Shown here one piece after another: positions 20,947-32,142 of a stretch of DNA of 64,000 nucleotides (its first letter is position 1; each line of letters opens with the position of its first letter). The stretch comes from Chaetomium olivaceum. Its lineage: Eukaryota; Ascomycota; Sordariomycetes; Sordariales; Chaetomiaceae. Below the pieces are notes generated by a model, which did no database searches, was not told where the DNA came from, and saw only the letters and a list, made by a program, of their open reading frames with translations. The stretch covers positions 124,001 through 188,000 of the forward strand of contig JAYWVB010000014.1 of NCBI GenBank assembly GCA_039881045.1. Direction: 5' to 3'. The position numbers were made by a program, and so were the translations under genes.

Positions 20947-22169
20947 AGTGGCGCCGTTGTTATAGGATCTCGATGCTTGGGAATGGTGTGACGTCACTGA
21001 AAGGATTATCCGACACGGATTTGACTTCTGGGGCGGATCGACACTTGTCAAGACTGAAAGGGGTGTCACACGTTTAAAGTCAAATCGCTAACCCCGCCGT
21101 GGCGAGGTGCTTGTTCTCACCACACGCATTATGGCTCCTTAGTCCCTCCTTAACTGATACTGATACCTGAAAACACGTGAGAGCATCGCCGAGAGCCTGT
21201 TGTGAGGAGGCATAAACCCCTGAGGTATGATTGGCATTGAGATAGCATCATAAACCACTGTCAACCTCAGGAGGCAGAGACCAAAATAGATCTTGCTGCC
21301 CTCGGTGCCCAACGGTTTCCCACGGTGCCCCTTGAGCAACTCCAACCTATGCGAACTTTCGAGCGATCGACACAACGCTGATGATGCCAAACGCAGCACG
21401 CGCCTCAGATTAAAGGGCTCCCGCCCACTGCCTCTCATGCTCATAACGTCTCACGACTCTGCTGTGTTGATCGACTAGCCCTCGCTCTGAGGACTGCCTA
21501 GTGGCGGGTTCCTCGCCGGGTTGGGACGTCATTGCCGCTGTGATAGTACCGGGGCTAGATACTGGGGGCCGTCCGGCATGCACGAGCAGCCAACAAAGCA
21601 AACTTTTGGCGTGGATAGCGCCTGGCGTAACACGAGCTGAGTATCAGCGGCCGTCAGCCGACCCCCAAATCGCGAGTCCGAAACTGCCACCCGCCGGCAT
21701 GCGTCGAATGCGCCGTTGATGAATGCTGGGAGCTGCCGTTCTTCCCGAAAGATCTTCAGGGGCTGCAAAATGCGGGGGCTAAATCCGGGCTGGGAGAAGA
21801 TCGACACCACGTACCTGGGATTCAGTTGGCGATCCTCGTTCTGATGGCACTCAAGACGCCTCTCGGCACCAAACTTCACCCACGATGTTGCGGTTTGTCG
21901 GGGGATGAAACGAGCGGGATTCCAGCTGCCCAATGGAGGGGTACCTCGTCGACATCGTCCAAGAAAAGCAGAAGGCTCGCGTGGGAATGGAGTCCGCACG
22001 GGAGATCGCAGCCCGTTCGGGCACATTCCTGGCGGGTCGCACAAACGACGGATTTCCCATTCAAAATCTTCGCATCCACCGCGGACCCGAGGGGTTGGGC
22101 AGCACCTCCTGATTGCGACAGATTCAGTTACGGTTCAGGGATCACGCATCAAACGAGCCATCAACCACC
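20947..22169. other. intergenic region
   Basis: No gene supported. A 171-codon minus-strand open frame at 21529-22044 shows no recognisable motif, initiation context or intron and is probably chance in GC-rich DNA. Confidence 0.45.
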
Positions 22170-23414
22170 ATGGCGACAGTCCTCATCGGGCAAGCGCCCA
22201 CCAACCTCGGGCCGCTGACAACAACCTTCACGCCGCCGCCAGAATGTACGGTCGCGGTGGGCGCGGCAAGCAACGGACTAGCCGACTTTTTTGGGGTCGG
22301 AGGTGATAAGGACATTGCCTTCCTCGGGCAGGGCTGCTCTCGGGGAAAAGCTTTCGATGCCACGACATGTTGGCCGGGGACTTCAAAGGGCGTCGAGGAG
22401 AGGGAAGCGCCGCTATCCGGATGGGGTTTCTACTCGCCGGGCTTGCATTGCCCCGTTGGGTATGCGACGGCTTGCTCGGCGACGGGAGGGAGCGGGGGAG
22501 GATCTGGCTGGCCAGTGGAGTTCAAGCTTCGGGATGGCGAGACGGCGGTCGGTTGTTGTCCAAGGTTAGTTTGCTTGTCTTGGAAGCGATGCGGCAGCTT
22601 CTAACGCAGAGTCAGTGGATACGGCTGCGCCAACATCAACGGCCAGACGTGCACCATGGTGGCTACCTCCACCACGATACCTACCGTCACATGCGACGGG
22701 AGTAAAAGCGGCGACTTTGCCTTCATGACGGTTCCCAACGAGGAAGCCTCCATTACGGCCTTCAGTGTACTCGCGCCAATGATCCAGATCAACTGGCAGA
22801 GCAGCGACAGGCCCAAGCCAACCACCAGCACCCGGAGAAGTACGACGAGAAGCTCGACCACGGCCCGCGTCAGATCAACATCATCTGAGACAAGTACCAG
22901 TGACGGCGACGACGACAATGACAACGAGACCAAGACCAGCGATAGCACCAGGGGCGGTGAGACTCTCGTCCTCGACGAACACCCCCAAACAACAGGCGGC
23001 GACAAGATAGATATTGGCGCCGGCGCCCCTACCACCACCCCGACGCTGCAAGAACACAAATCATCTTCTGACGGCGGCGGTATGAGCTCAGGGGCTAAAG
23101 TGGCCATTGGCGTGGCCAGTTCGGTGGCGGTCCTCATCGTGCTCGTCTGCGCGCTTTTCTATTGCTGGAGAAGGCGCAAGACGCAGCGGGAGGAACAGGA
23201 ACTGGACAGGCTGTATGGGCTAAAGCATAGCATGAGTATCGGCGGGGACTTTACGAACAGTAACGACATCCCAGGTTGGTATCGTGGACAGAGGCTGGAG
23301 ACGCCGAAGAAGGATCCGTTTGGGGTGCATGATGCGAATCATGGTGCGATGATGCAGGTGCCAGAGATGGCAAGACCAGCAGCGCCGTATTACCGACCAT
23401 ATCGGCCGGAGTAG
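22170..23414 (+). CDS. single-pass membrane protein with Cys-rich ectodomain and short basic tail
   Basis: Two exons, 22170-22564 and 22616-23414, with a 51-nt intron (CTAAC branch), encode 397 residues without a break. The N-terminal 180 residues carry paired Cys (PPECTVAV, GQGCSRGK, ATTCWPG, GLHCPVGYATAC, VGCCPSGYGC, GQTCTM), typical of fungal secreted/receptor-like ectodomains. A Ser/Thr/Asp-rich stalk follows, then one TM helix (KVAIGVASSVAVLIVLVCAL) and a stop-transfer CWRRRKTQREEQ. The cytosolic tail includes a YGLKHSMSIGG region and ends with a Tyr/Pro-rich PYYRPYRPE. No signal peptide is visible at the chosen start, so an upstream exon may be missing. The topology resembles fungal wall-stress sensors and related surface proteins of unknown ligand. 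Confidence 0.72.
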
Positions 23415-23846
23415 GTAGTTAGTGTTGGGTGTGTGTGTTGAATATGTACAAAATTACAAATCTTGAATTAATTTAGTGTGGCTTTGATGAATGGAAATGT
23501 TTTGCTTCCAAATTTCAATACTGAAACCAAACGTAAAACTGAATGGAGGCTCCGTTTCGAACGCGTTCAACGGTGGGATGTTGGGATCCAATGTTTCAGT
23601 GGTGAAAAGAGCCCACCCATCCCCTGTGAAGCGGAAAGCGCACAGACCCTGGCTTGTGTGCCGTCCGGTGCCAAGGCTTCCATCTCGAGCAGTTTGAGCT
23701 CCCCACAGCTCCCAACCAACCTGGAAGCTCCCTGACACGCCGCCCAGTGCCAATACGCAAGGTCGTATCGTCATCAACAGCATCACCAATGACTCGCGCA
23801 ACCCCTTTCCATCACCCGTATCCCGAACCACCTTCGATATGACACC
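23415..23846. other. intergenic region
   Basis: No gene supported; 3' flank of the surface protein and 5' flank of the Vps38-like gene. Confidence 0.5.
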
Positions 23847-25760
23847 ATGTCAGCCGAGCCCACGCGCCCACTCCTGCTACCGCAAAATCGCAAACTCCGA
23901 CATTTGCGCGGCATTGCGCTGAGGAACCTCGCCTTTTCTCGCGCGGGCGCACCCTCGATGACGCCGCCCTAAACATTCAGAGCCCTGCGAAACTCGAATC
24001 GTTGCGCAACCCACCCCAACTACACCATGCTCTGTCGTCAGAAGACTTGCGGCCGCCGAATGGCCGACGTAGGAGCACACAGTTGCCCAATGCCAGCCCC
24101 GCCACCCGCCCAGAAGAAGTTCGAGGATACCTTTGACAGCAAGCTAGCCGACGCCTTCTTCTCGTTGCATGTCGAGGGAGAAACAGAACCGATATACATC
24201 AGCGAGGTGGAAGAACGATCGACGGTACGATTCAATGGGTGGTTTTAGGGGCGGGCCTGGCTGACTACCATAGAACTTCAACTTCCGCCTCTTCGACCTT
24301 GCCGACCTCGACTCGACCATCACGCAATCGCCCCAGCTGACTGTCAAGGTGTGGGCAAAGCGAAGCGATACATGGACGGCGTTGCGGGAGGATGAAATTG
24401 ACCTGCGGGCCCTGAATTGGCTCGGCAGTCTGCAAAACGTCCACTTTCCGCCGAACAGCTTGGTCTTTCACCTCGTCGACGGCATTTATTCGTTTGATCT
24501 ATCTGGAAAGCCCGCACCGCCAAAACACACCAGTGCTGCACCCACATCCTCTTACAATGCATTGATGCGACTGGCTACGTTGGACAACTCGGTCCAAGAC
24601 GCGCTCGCCACCCGCGAGCTCCTCACACAACAAATCAACGACCTCCTGGAACGCGAGACGAAGAATGAGGTGCCGGAAGCCGAGGACACGCTCGCCCTGA
24701 CGAACAAATATCTGGCGCAACAACGGCGGGCGGTGGCATTGGCCACGAAACGAAACGAGGACCTGAAAACATCCATCGCAGCGCGCAAGGAAGCCATCGC
24801 CCAAGGCCGCACCGCCCAAGCCAAAGCAGCCAAAGACGTCGAAAACGCCACCGACAAGCTCACCCAATCGCAAACCCTTCTCACCAAAACCAAAGCCGAC
24901 ATACGCGGCCAACGCCGCCGCATCTGCGACGACCTCTCCCGCATCTACAACATCACCCCGGTCCCCCTCGGGCCCCCGCTCTCCTTCCAAATCTGCGGCC
25001 TCTCCCTCCCCAACAGCACCACCTACGACGCCGCCACCACCACCACCTCCAAACCCGTCAACACCCCCGCCCTCACCGAAGACGCCCTATCCGCCGCCCT
25101 CGGCCACGTCGCCCACCTAACCGACGCCCTACAATACTACCTCTCGGTCCCCTTACCCTACCCCATCCGCCCCTTCGGCTCCCGCTCCAGCATCCGCGAC
25201 GACATCTCCCAGCTGCCCGACCCGCAGCGCGAGTTCCCGCTGTACGTGCCCCGGGGCGGGTCCGCCGCCCAGTTCCGGTTCGACTACGGCTGGTTCTTGC
25301 TCAACAAGGATGTCGAGGCGCTGTGCGCGTCGCAGGGCCTGCGGGTGGTGGATATTAGGCATACGCTGCCGAATCTGAAGTATTTGTTGTATGTGTGCAG
25401 TGCGGGGAGCGAGGAGGTGCCGGAGCGGAAGAGGGGCGGTGTGAGGGGGTTGTGGGCGGGGCGGATGAGGGGTGGTGGTGGGGTGGTGGCAGGAGATGAT
25501 GCGAGTAGTTTGGGCGGTGGGGGTGGAAGTCGGAGGGGTAGTGATGCGAGTGAGGTGGCGGGGAGGCAGAGGGAGGAGTTGAGGAGGGCGGCTGTTGGAG
25601 GGGCCACGCTGGGAGTGGGAGGGAGCTGGAGAGTGGGCATGGGAATGGGAATGGGAATACGGCGAATGTGAATAAGGGGGCGGGGTTATTGCCGTTTGCC
25701 GAGGGGGAGATGAAGTTGAGTTTGAGGACTAAGGGGCTGAGGGAGAGTGCGGCGCAATGA
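23847..25760 (+). CDS. vps38: Vps38/UVRAG-like subunit of the class III PI3-kinase complex II (three frame breaks)
   Basis: Two exons, 23847-24224 and 24274-25760 (49-nt intron). The N-terminus reads LLLPQNRKLRHLRGIALRNL; after correction come RTLDDAALNIQSP and SSEDLRPP, then KKFEDTFDSKLADAFFSLHV and EPIYISEV, the pattern of fungal UV-radiation-resistance (Atg14/UVRAG) proteins. A C2-like region is followed by a long coiled coil (about residues 220-330), then a BARA2-like C-terminal part (LGHVAHLTDALQYYLSVPLP, QFRFDYGWFLLNKDVEAL) and GLLPFAEGEMKLSLRTKGLR at the end. It would pair with Vps34-Vps15-Vps30 on endosomes for endosomal PI3P and vacuolar sorting. The frame shifts near 23940, near 24110 (one C too many) and near 25625-25650. 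With these the length is 621 residues. The breaks in a conserved gene look like assembly errors. Confidence 0.82.
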
Positions 25761-26373
25761 GACGGGTGGCCGCGAATGTCCTCTGGGTACCGTATCTACT
25801 TCGTACCTGCCTACCCAGTCGACTAAAGGCAGAGGACTGCATCTTGGTTGTTACGTGGCCCGAAACAACTGCGAGTATCAATAATCAACCGCTTACAATG
25901 GACCAAAGAGAAGATTCCGTCGTATAAGTCAAGCTAGATACCCCTGGGCCGCTGTGAATAGCCAACTCACTCCACATCCGCCTAGTACGTGGATAGACGT
26001 TGTGATACTGGCGACGTTACCAGCTCTATGGTCTATGAGCAACTCTATCTGTGATCTATGGACCTGCAAGTAAACAACTGCATTCGAACAAATCTAACCG
26101 CAACATCAAATACCGAAACAACGGCAGACCCACCACAATAAGAGAGAGCACTTGAAAGGTTAAACCCAAGATAGACATGTATCAAATAACCAAAACCCAT
26201 CAGATACATATGAAAACAGACCCAAAGAATATGTCCATCCCTAATAGAGTTAGCCTGCCCCTGCTGTCTCAAAATGAGAGTCGAACATCAAAAGAACACA
26301 TACCTATCCGTGACCGGAATTTCGACTGACCCAAGCCACAACGGGAAACGACACAAACAGTGTTGTCAGACCA
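25761..26373. other. intergenic region between convergent genes
   Basis: No gene supported. GGTACC and GTACCTGCCTACC motifs lie 25-55 bp past the Vps38 stop. Confidence 0.55.
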
Positions 26374-27992
26374 TCAACTGCGGTGACTGCCGCTGTGGCT
26401 ACCCCAGGAGCTGTAAGGGGTGAGATGAGTCTCTGGACATCCCAAATCCAGCTGTGCTTCGGCGTGCCTCTCTCGTACGTCTAGCCAGTCATTGGCGTTT
26501 TGCCGCATTTCCCTGGCAACCTGCTCATGGTTCTCGTCACTGCTCCTTTCAGTCTGCCGCGTCCTCTTTTCCCAAACTTTGGCATAATCCCTGTTGAATG
26601 ACTCCCGGCCGATAGTCTCGCTATAATGAGTCAGTCTATGTACATGGTGCGAGCCACTAATTAAGCGAGGAGGGAAACGGTAGAAACTTACGCTCTTCGG
26701 TGCTTGAAGCCTTGATGGGCGAGATAGCGAAGATCTTTGTCTGATTGCATCGTCGGGGGGTTAGTGTCGACACGTTCAGTTAGGTAATTACCATCTGACT
26801 CACGCTCAGGAATGGTAACGTTGCCTCCCAAACCGTAAGTGTCCCCAATGGCGGCGTCAGGCCCGGAAATGACCCGCCTTCGTGGAGAGAACTGCGCTTT
26901 CTTCTCCTTGTATGCGATGATGGCATCCGTTGCATTCCGATTGTCGGCCTTGTACGCATTGTAACGCTCGTAGAGTTCGGTTCCGGGTCGAAAGTGTTCT
27001 TGGCCATGCTCGTCGTATTGCATCTGGTCGGAGAACCCTGATACGAATGAAGTACGCCGAATCTGAGGAGGCCCTCGTGTATTGGTTCGACTAGGAGACG
27101 TAGTCGGTGGCGGGAGGGCAAAGTCATCGTCCCCGCTGACACGTCCAAACAAACTGCTCTCTTTGCTTCGGCCACTCGAGTGTGACCTTCGCCAGCTCGT
27201 TACCGATGGACCACTCTCAAGAGGCTGTGGGGCAGAAGGACCAGACCCAGAAGATGAGCTGCCACTCCCGAAAAACTTTGAACTGAACGGTTGCTCCAGG
27301 GCCGGGGCTGTCGGCCTTCTTGATATTCTGCTCGGTTCAAATGCATCCCCGGCAGACGATCCCGATGCATAATCACCAGACCCGGACCACGACGTGGTCT
27401 CGCTTCTGGGCTTGAAGGGATTCTGGGCCCGCCGTTCTGAGCTGGATGCCCTCGGCCGCCGCGAGCTGCTATCCGGCCTGTATCCTAGTAAGTCGTCCGT
27501 GCCAAATTCGAGCGGGAAGATGTCAGTGGTCGGAGCGTCGCCGAGACTGATGGATGATCGGCGCCGTGACCGACTCCGAGCCCGGCTTCGGTCCCCGTCA
27601 TCCGCGGGTGGGCCAGCCGAGGTGTATGAGAGAGAGCTTGACTTGGAAGCCGAAGGGGGGTAGCGAGAAGAAGACCAAGAGACTCGGGATGTCGGAGAAG
27701 AGGGTACAGGCACCAGATAATCGGGATTGTGTGTACCAGGAGTCGTAAATGAGGCCCCGGTGTAAGCCACAGATATGCTACGGCAGCGGGATCGACCAGA
27801 ACGGCGAGAAGGGCTGGAACTGCCAAAGAGGGGGTTAGGGGGGTCGTAGTCGAGTTCGGCCACCGAAAGCCGAGGCCGGCTTTTGCTCCTGGAAGACCGT
27901 GACCTTGGACTGCCGAAGATATCGTCGTCGTCCCGGCTAGCAGAGCGGCCACGGGGGCTCGGACTGGGTCCAAATGAACCGGAGTAGGACAT
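26374..27992 (-). CDS. Ser/Arg-rich, largely disordered fungal protein of unknown function
   Basis: Two exons: 27992-26692 and 26620-26374 (71-nt intron, GTAAGT donor), 515 residues, no frame break. The ATG at 27992 (MSYSGSFGPSPSP) is the first in frame. The first 330 residues are dominated by Ser, Arg and Pro with many RS-like pairs (SRSRSS, RSRARSRSRRRSS) and short DDD runs. After about residue 320 the composition becomes more ordered (SGFSDQMQYDEHGQEHFRPG, ELYERYNAYKADN, YRYLAHQGFKHRR-like) and the second exon is helical and charged (ESFNRDYAKVWEKRTRQTE, QVAREMRQNANDW). No named domain recognised. RS-like composition is seen in splicing factors and in many phosphorylated scaffolds, which is not enough to assign a role. 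Confidence 0.7.
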
Positions 27993-29033
27993 TGAGACAG
28001 TAGGTATTTGGAATGGCTTAATTGTGGGCAAGGTACCTAGGTAGAAAAATAGCCTGTGACAGATCGGCAGTAAAAGTGTGCAGGTTGGTTCGAGGTAGAG
28101 GTACTAGACTCCTAATGTGAATTGGTGGTATTCAAATGCGATGCTTCTCTAAGACGTAGAACTCGACTGGACTACAAGACACCTTATGTACCATTCACCT
28201 GCTACAAGGGTCGAAGAGCAACTTGCGTGTTTCTGACCTTCTGCCCGGCCGAAGGCGCAGTGACCTCGTGTCCAAGGACTAAGAACCAACAGCCCAGGTA
28301 TGGTGCCTCGTCGAGATAACCTGGTGTGCCATGAAGGCTGAGCCATAACGGAGAGCAAGAATTTTTACAGAGACAACGCAGGCAGGTGGAAACATGGAGA
28401 ACGGGGAACGTTATAAGATTCTACCAACGATTAACAACGACTGGTGTTTAGTTGCCCACAGCCATGCAACTAGGCCGGTCTGTCTGCAGCCCACCCACAA
28501 GGCGAGGCGCCGGGCTAAATTCACTGCCAGCAGCCGACTTTTGGAGCTTGCCAGCCTGGTAGACTGCGTCTGGCGGTGGGTTCCGCTCATCCTCTGGAGG
28601 GCTCCAAGAGTCCAAGTTGGGAGCTCAGGTTGAGGCGGCGCTAATCGGCGGCGGCAAGGCCCCCACTGCGCAATCCATGATAGCCAACCAAATTGCGACT
28701 TCTGTTGGGGGTAAGGCCGTGCAGTTGGTTCCCAGTTCTCCCTCCCCATTCCCGTGACTCAACTTCGAAGCCGTCCTCATTCGGTCCTCATGCTATCAAA
28801 ATCATCAAATTCCACTATGATGAGCCTCGGGTATTTTCGGCCTTTGGTTCCTCCAATCGCTTGGCCGTGAACTATTTTCTCAGATCACTCGCTTGCCATT
28901 AATGGCCATTACTTCACCGAAGGAAGCCCATTCAGAATCCAAGGCTTGACAACAAAACACTCTCCCACCAACGTTGCAGGAGTTACCCTTTCAGCCATTT
29001 TCAGCCCTGTTGGGCCTCAGTATCACTGCGGCC
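27993..29033. other. divergent intergenic region
   Basis: About 1 kb between the starts of the minus-strand Ser/Arg-rich gene and the plus-strand F-box-like gene, so it probably carries both promoters. A GGTACCTAGGTAG palindrome-like motif lies at about 28031, right upstream of the minus-strand start. No gene seen. Confidence 0.55.
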
Positions 29034-30520
29034 ATGTCAAACCGCGCCTTTCTCCAGATGCCTTTGCATCTGCTCTCCCTCGTACTATCGCAACTGGACA
29101 GCATGCCGTCGCTGGCATCCGCCATATTGAGCCATTCATCTTTCTACGCCGCATTAGACGAGGACCGCGATAGGATTATCCGGACCATTGTTCGCAACCA
29201 GATCCCGCGCGACATTCGGTGTTATGCTCTTCCGGCATATCTCGCAGGGTCTGGCAACTTGGGCCGCGGCCGCGAGGAGATCACTGACTTTCTAGTCCAT
29301 CACATCGTTTACGTTTTCGAATCTCCCTGGGTAAATTCTAGGGAAGATTTGGGACCGTTGGACCAGCCAGGCCCTGTCAATGTTGACGTCGCGAACACGC
29401 TTAGTAGGACACACGCGATGATCGAGCATTTCGCCCGAGACTTCGTGCAGGACACTTTACCCCTCGCCAACGAGGGGATCGGCCTCGAACGGGACTACAA
29501 GACAGCTGTCTCTAGTGACGAGACTTTCCGGATACACCGTGCAATGTACCGCTATTTGTTGTATTGCAACTTATTTCGATCCGATACTCCTTTGGACAAG
29601 GGGCTTGAGTCTCCTATGACTCTCTACTTCTTTCAGAAATTCGCCCCCTGGGTCAACGAACAACTTGCATGCGTTCATGATTATTTTGAACGGGTCTTGT
29701 CCCGAGGTGAGTCCTGCATTGGATACTAGAGCCCCGAGGTGTCCATCTGTTTGTCCACGAATACGGGGCTTACTTTACAGCAGCATTCGACGAAGTCGCG
29801 GCCCACGATGTGGAATGGGGTTACAGGGGCATACTTTGGCGCACGGGAGCTGAGAAGAATGAGTATAAACAGGGATATGTAAGGCCCCTCGCTTCTTCAC
29901 GGCGTACGGCCGGGGTTCTAACCCAACCGTCTTCATAGCTCTTACGCGGGTTGGAATTTCTCTACAAGCTTGACCAAGCAACAACTTACCAAGAACGCCG
30001 CGAAATTCTCGGCGATTCAATCCCACGCACAAACCATATGCTTGGGACCACCCTGTGGAAGTTTGGCTCGACAGTTTCGAGTTGGCCGGGCTTGCATTAC
30101 TTTTGGCGCCATCTTGACACGGTTCCAGAGAGTAGGGGGCGGCCGGTTCATCTTGGCTGGTACACCAACGGGCCAGATTTCTACGGGTCAAGCCCCTTCC
30201 GTATATGGCACGCATCACATAAGGATTGCTGGCGGCAGGACGTCGTTGCCCATACTGACCACACCTGGCTGCGGCGCTGTGGCTACGTCTTCTGGGATTT
30301 TCAGGAGAGTCTTGTTACTAACAAGCAACTCAGGGGGTTCATCTCTCAAGGGAGGCGGAAGGCGTGGATTGACCACTTTCGACACAACGACGGGGAGTTG
30401 AAGAGCAAGATGAGGCGCTCACGTAAGGAACGGGCTGATATTTACAAGCGTGGAGGGCGAGGGTATTGGAGTAAGGGCGATTTGAGCCAGATCATCTGGA
30501 CGGAGGGGACACCAAGTTGA
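29034..30520 (+). CDS. fungal F-box-like protein of unknown target
   Basis: Three exons: 29034-29706, 29781-29878 and 29939-30520 (introns 74 and 60 nt), 450 residues, no frame break. The ATG at 29034 is preferred because it begins the F-box-like helix set (LPLHLLSLVLSQLDSMPSLA-type segment; LSHSSFYAAL). The remaining 400 residues are globular, with many Trp and aromatic residues (DVEWGYRGILWR, GLHYFWRHLD, YVFWDFQESL) and a basic C-terminal segment (KSKMRRSRKERADIYKRGGR). Similar proteins are numerous in filamentous fungi and are usually annotated only as hypothetical or F-box domain proteins. If the N-terminal module is a true F-box, it would bind Skp1 in an SCF ubiquitin ligase. That is inference from the helix pattern. 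Confidence 0.65.
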
Positions 30521-32142
30521 CGAGTGGGTTTGGCAATACCTTGTGTGATCGGGGGTATCATCTGTGCGATTCAAGTGTCATCATACAATCGATAGACATA
30601 GACGGACAGAACTTCAGCAGTTGAAGTTGCTGTGTCGCGGCTGAGACAAATCTACGAACCATGCCAATCGACAAAGTTCGTGGGACAAGCATCAAATTAC
30701 CGGCCAGGCCGGCCTTATTGATACCCGACTCCCAAAATCCTCAATGCGAAAGCAAAATTCCCTCCTTCTCGTGTCCCAGGACGGAACGTTCTCCGGTAGC
30801 GATGCCCGAGTCGGAAAGGTGTGCGCCGGGTGATGCCAATATTTTACCGAGCCAAGGAATCCCAACTTTCCGTCCACGTTTATCATCACCGACCGCTTTC
30901 CCGGTTTTAAACCCAACCCGTGCGAGGCATGCCCCAAGAGAAACAAATTTCACTGTCAGATCAAATGCTAAACTTCGGTGGGCTTGAAGGGGTCAGAGAG
31001 TTCCCACAACCGACAAAAGTCCACACCTTCTTCCCCACGAGGGAAATACCATGCTGATTGCCCATTTACCACGAGTCATATTTGGGTCAGTGCACTCCGA
31101 GACATGGGGGCCGGCGGAGGGGGAGGGTTGGTTGGCGGGTTGGACAGACACACACACACTCACACTGCAAGTGGACCAAAAGGTTGCTGACCAACATGCC
31201 TGAACCAAAATAACAACACCCAACAAAGCTGGTCAAGGCACCTCACTGGCCAAATCCTTCTCCCCCAGCCAGTCAAATCGGGTTGAGACCCCTTCGCGCG
31301 CAAGAATGATCAGTGACTTTCTTTGTCGATCGAGCAGCTGCTGCAGTTCTGACGGAAACATTCATAACCCGTCCCAATTTGTCGTAAACACCCTTCTTAG
31401 CTGCAGAACAGATGTAACCGTGCCACCTGTCTGCCCTACCAAACGGCGGCCGGGGGTGTCACCCTTGACTCTGCCCCTGACTCCTATCCTCGCATCTCTT
31501 CGGGACTTACCCAGCCATGGAGAACTGGTCAGCCTGACGACTTTTAGCGGTCGATCATACCATCTTAACGGCTCAATTAACTGTTGTACTCAGATCTCAT
31601 CTCAAGTCTCCATGTCAATCCTAGCATTCGATGTGAAGATTATATCACTTCAATGTCAAGAATGAAGCTTCATGAACTAGAGCTAGTTGATAAAGCTTCG
31701 GGTATGCAGCAGCCCCTGCAGTCGTCTCAGAACGGACAGCTCAGAACTGCCGATGCTGAGGGGCCGAAACCGAGCTCAGCTTCTTCCCCAGACGTCTCGC
31801 CCGCTCCAATACGTTACATCCCCAGCCGTCCCGCATCTTGACAGGCAGGCTCGGCAGTACTAAACAGGCCGCTTTTTGCGGACCGCTGCCGACAGAAATT
31901 GACTCTCTATCGCATAAGGAGGGCAGACACTAAGCTAGTGCGTGACGCTCGAATCCGGCTCCCGGTCTCTGATTTCTTGCCTTTTGTAAACATCACAACA
32001 ATCCGCCATAGACACGGTCTTTTTCTCGCAGCAGCTGGGCAACTGTTGCTCCGAGTCCTTGTCCGGGCAATTGAAGGAGGAAGAATGTTACTTCGGCGTC
32101 ACGCCAAAGTTCCCATACACCGGGTTACGCCATACCGACATC
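30521..32142. other. intergenic region
   Basis: About 1.6 kb without a supported gene. It includes the 3' flank of the F-box-like gene and the promoter of the PTH11-like gene; a short (AC)-rich patch lies at 31149-31166. Confidence 0.5.

Noticed and set aside
21529..22044. 171-codon minus-strand frame upstream of the Cys-rich membrane protein
   Set aside because: No conserved motif or start context; treated as intergenic.
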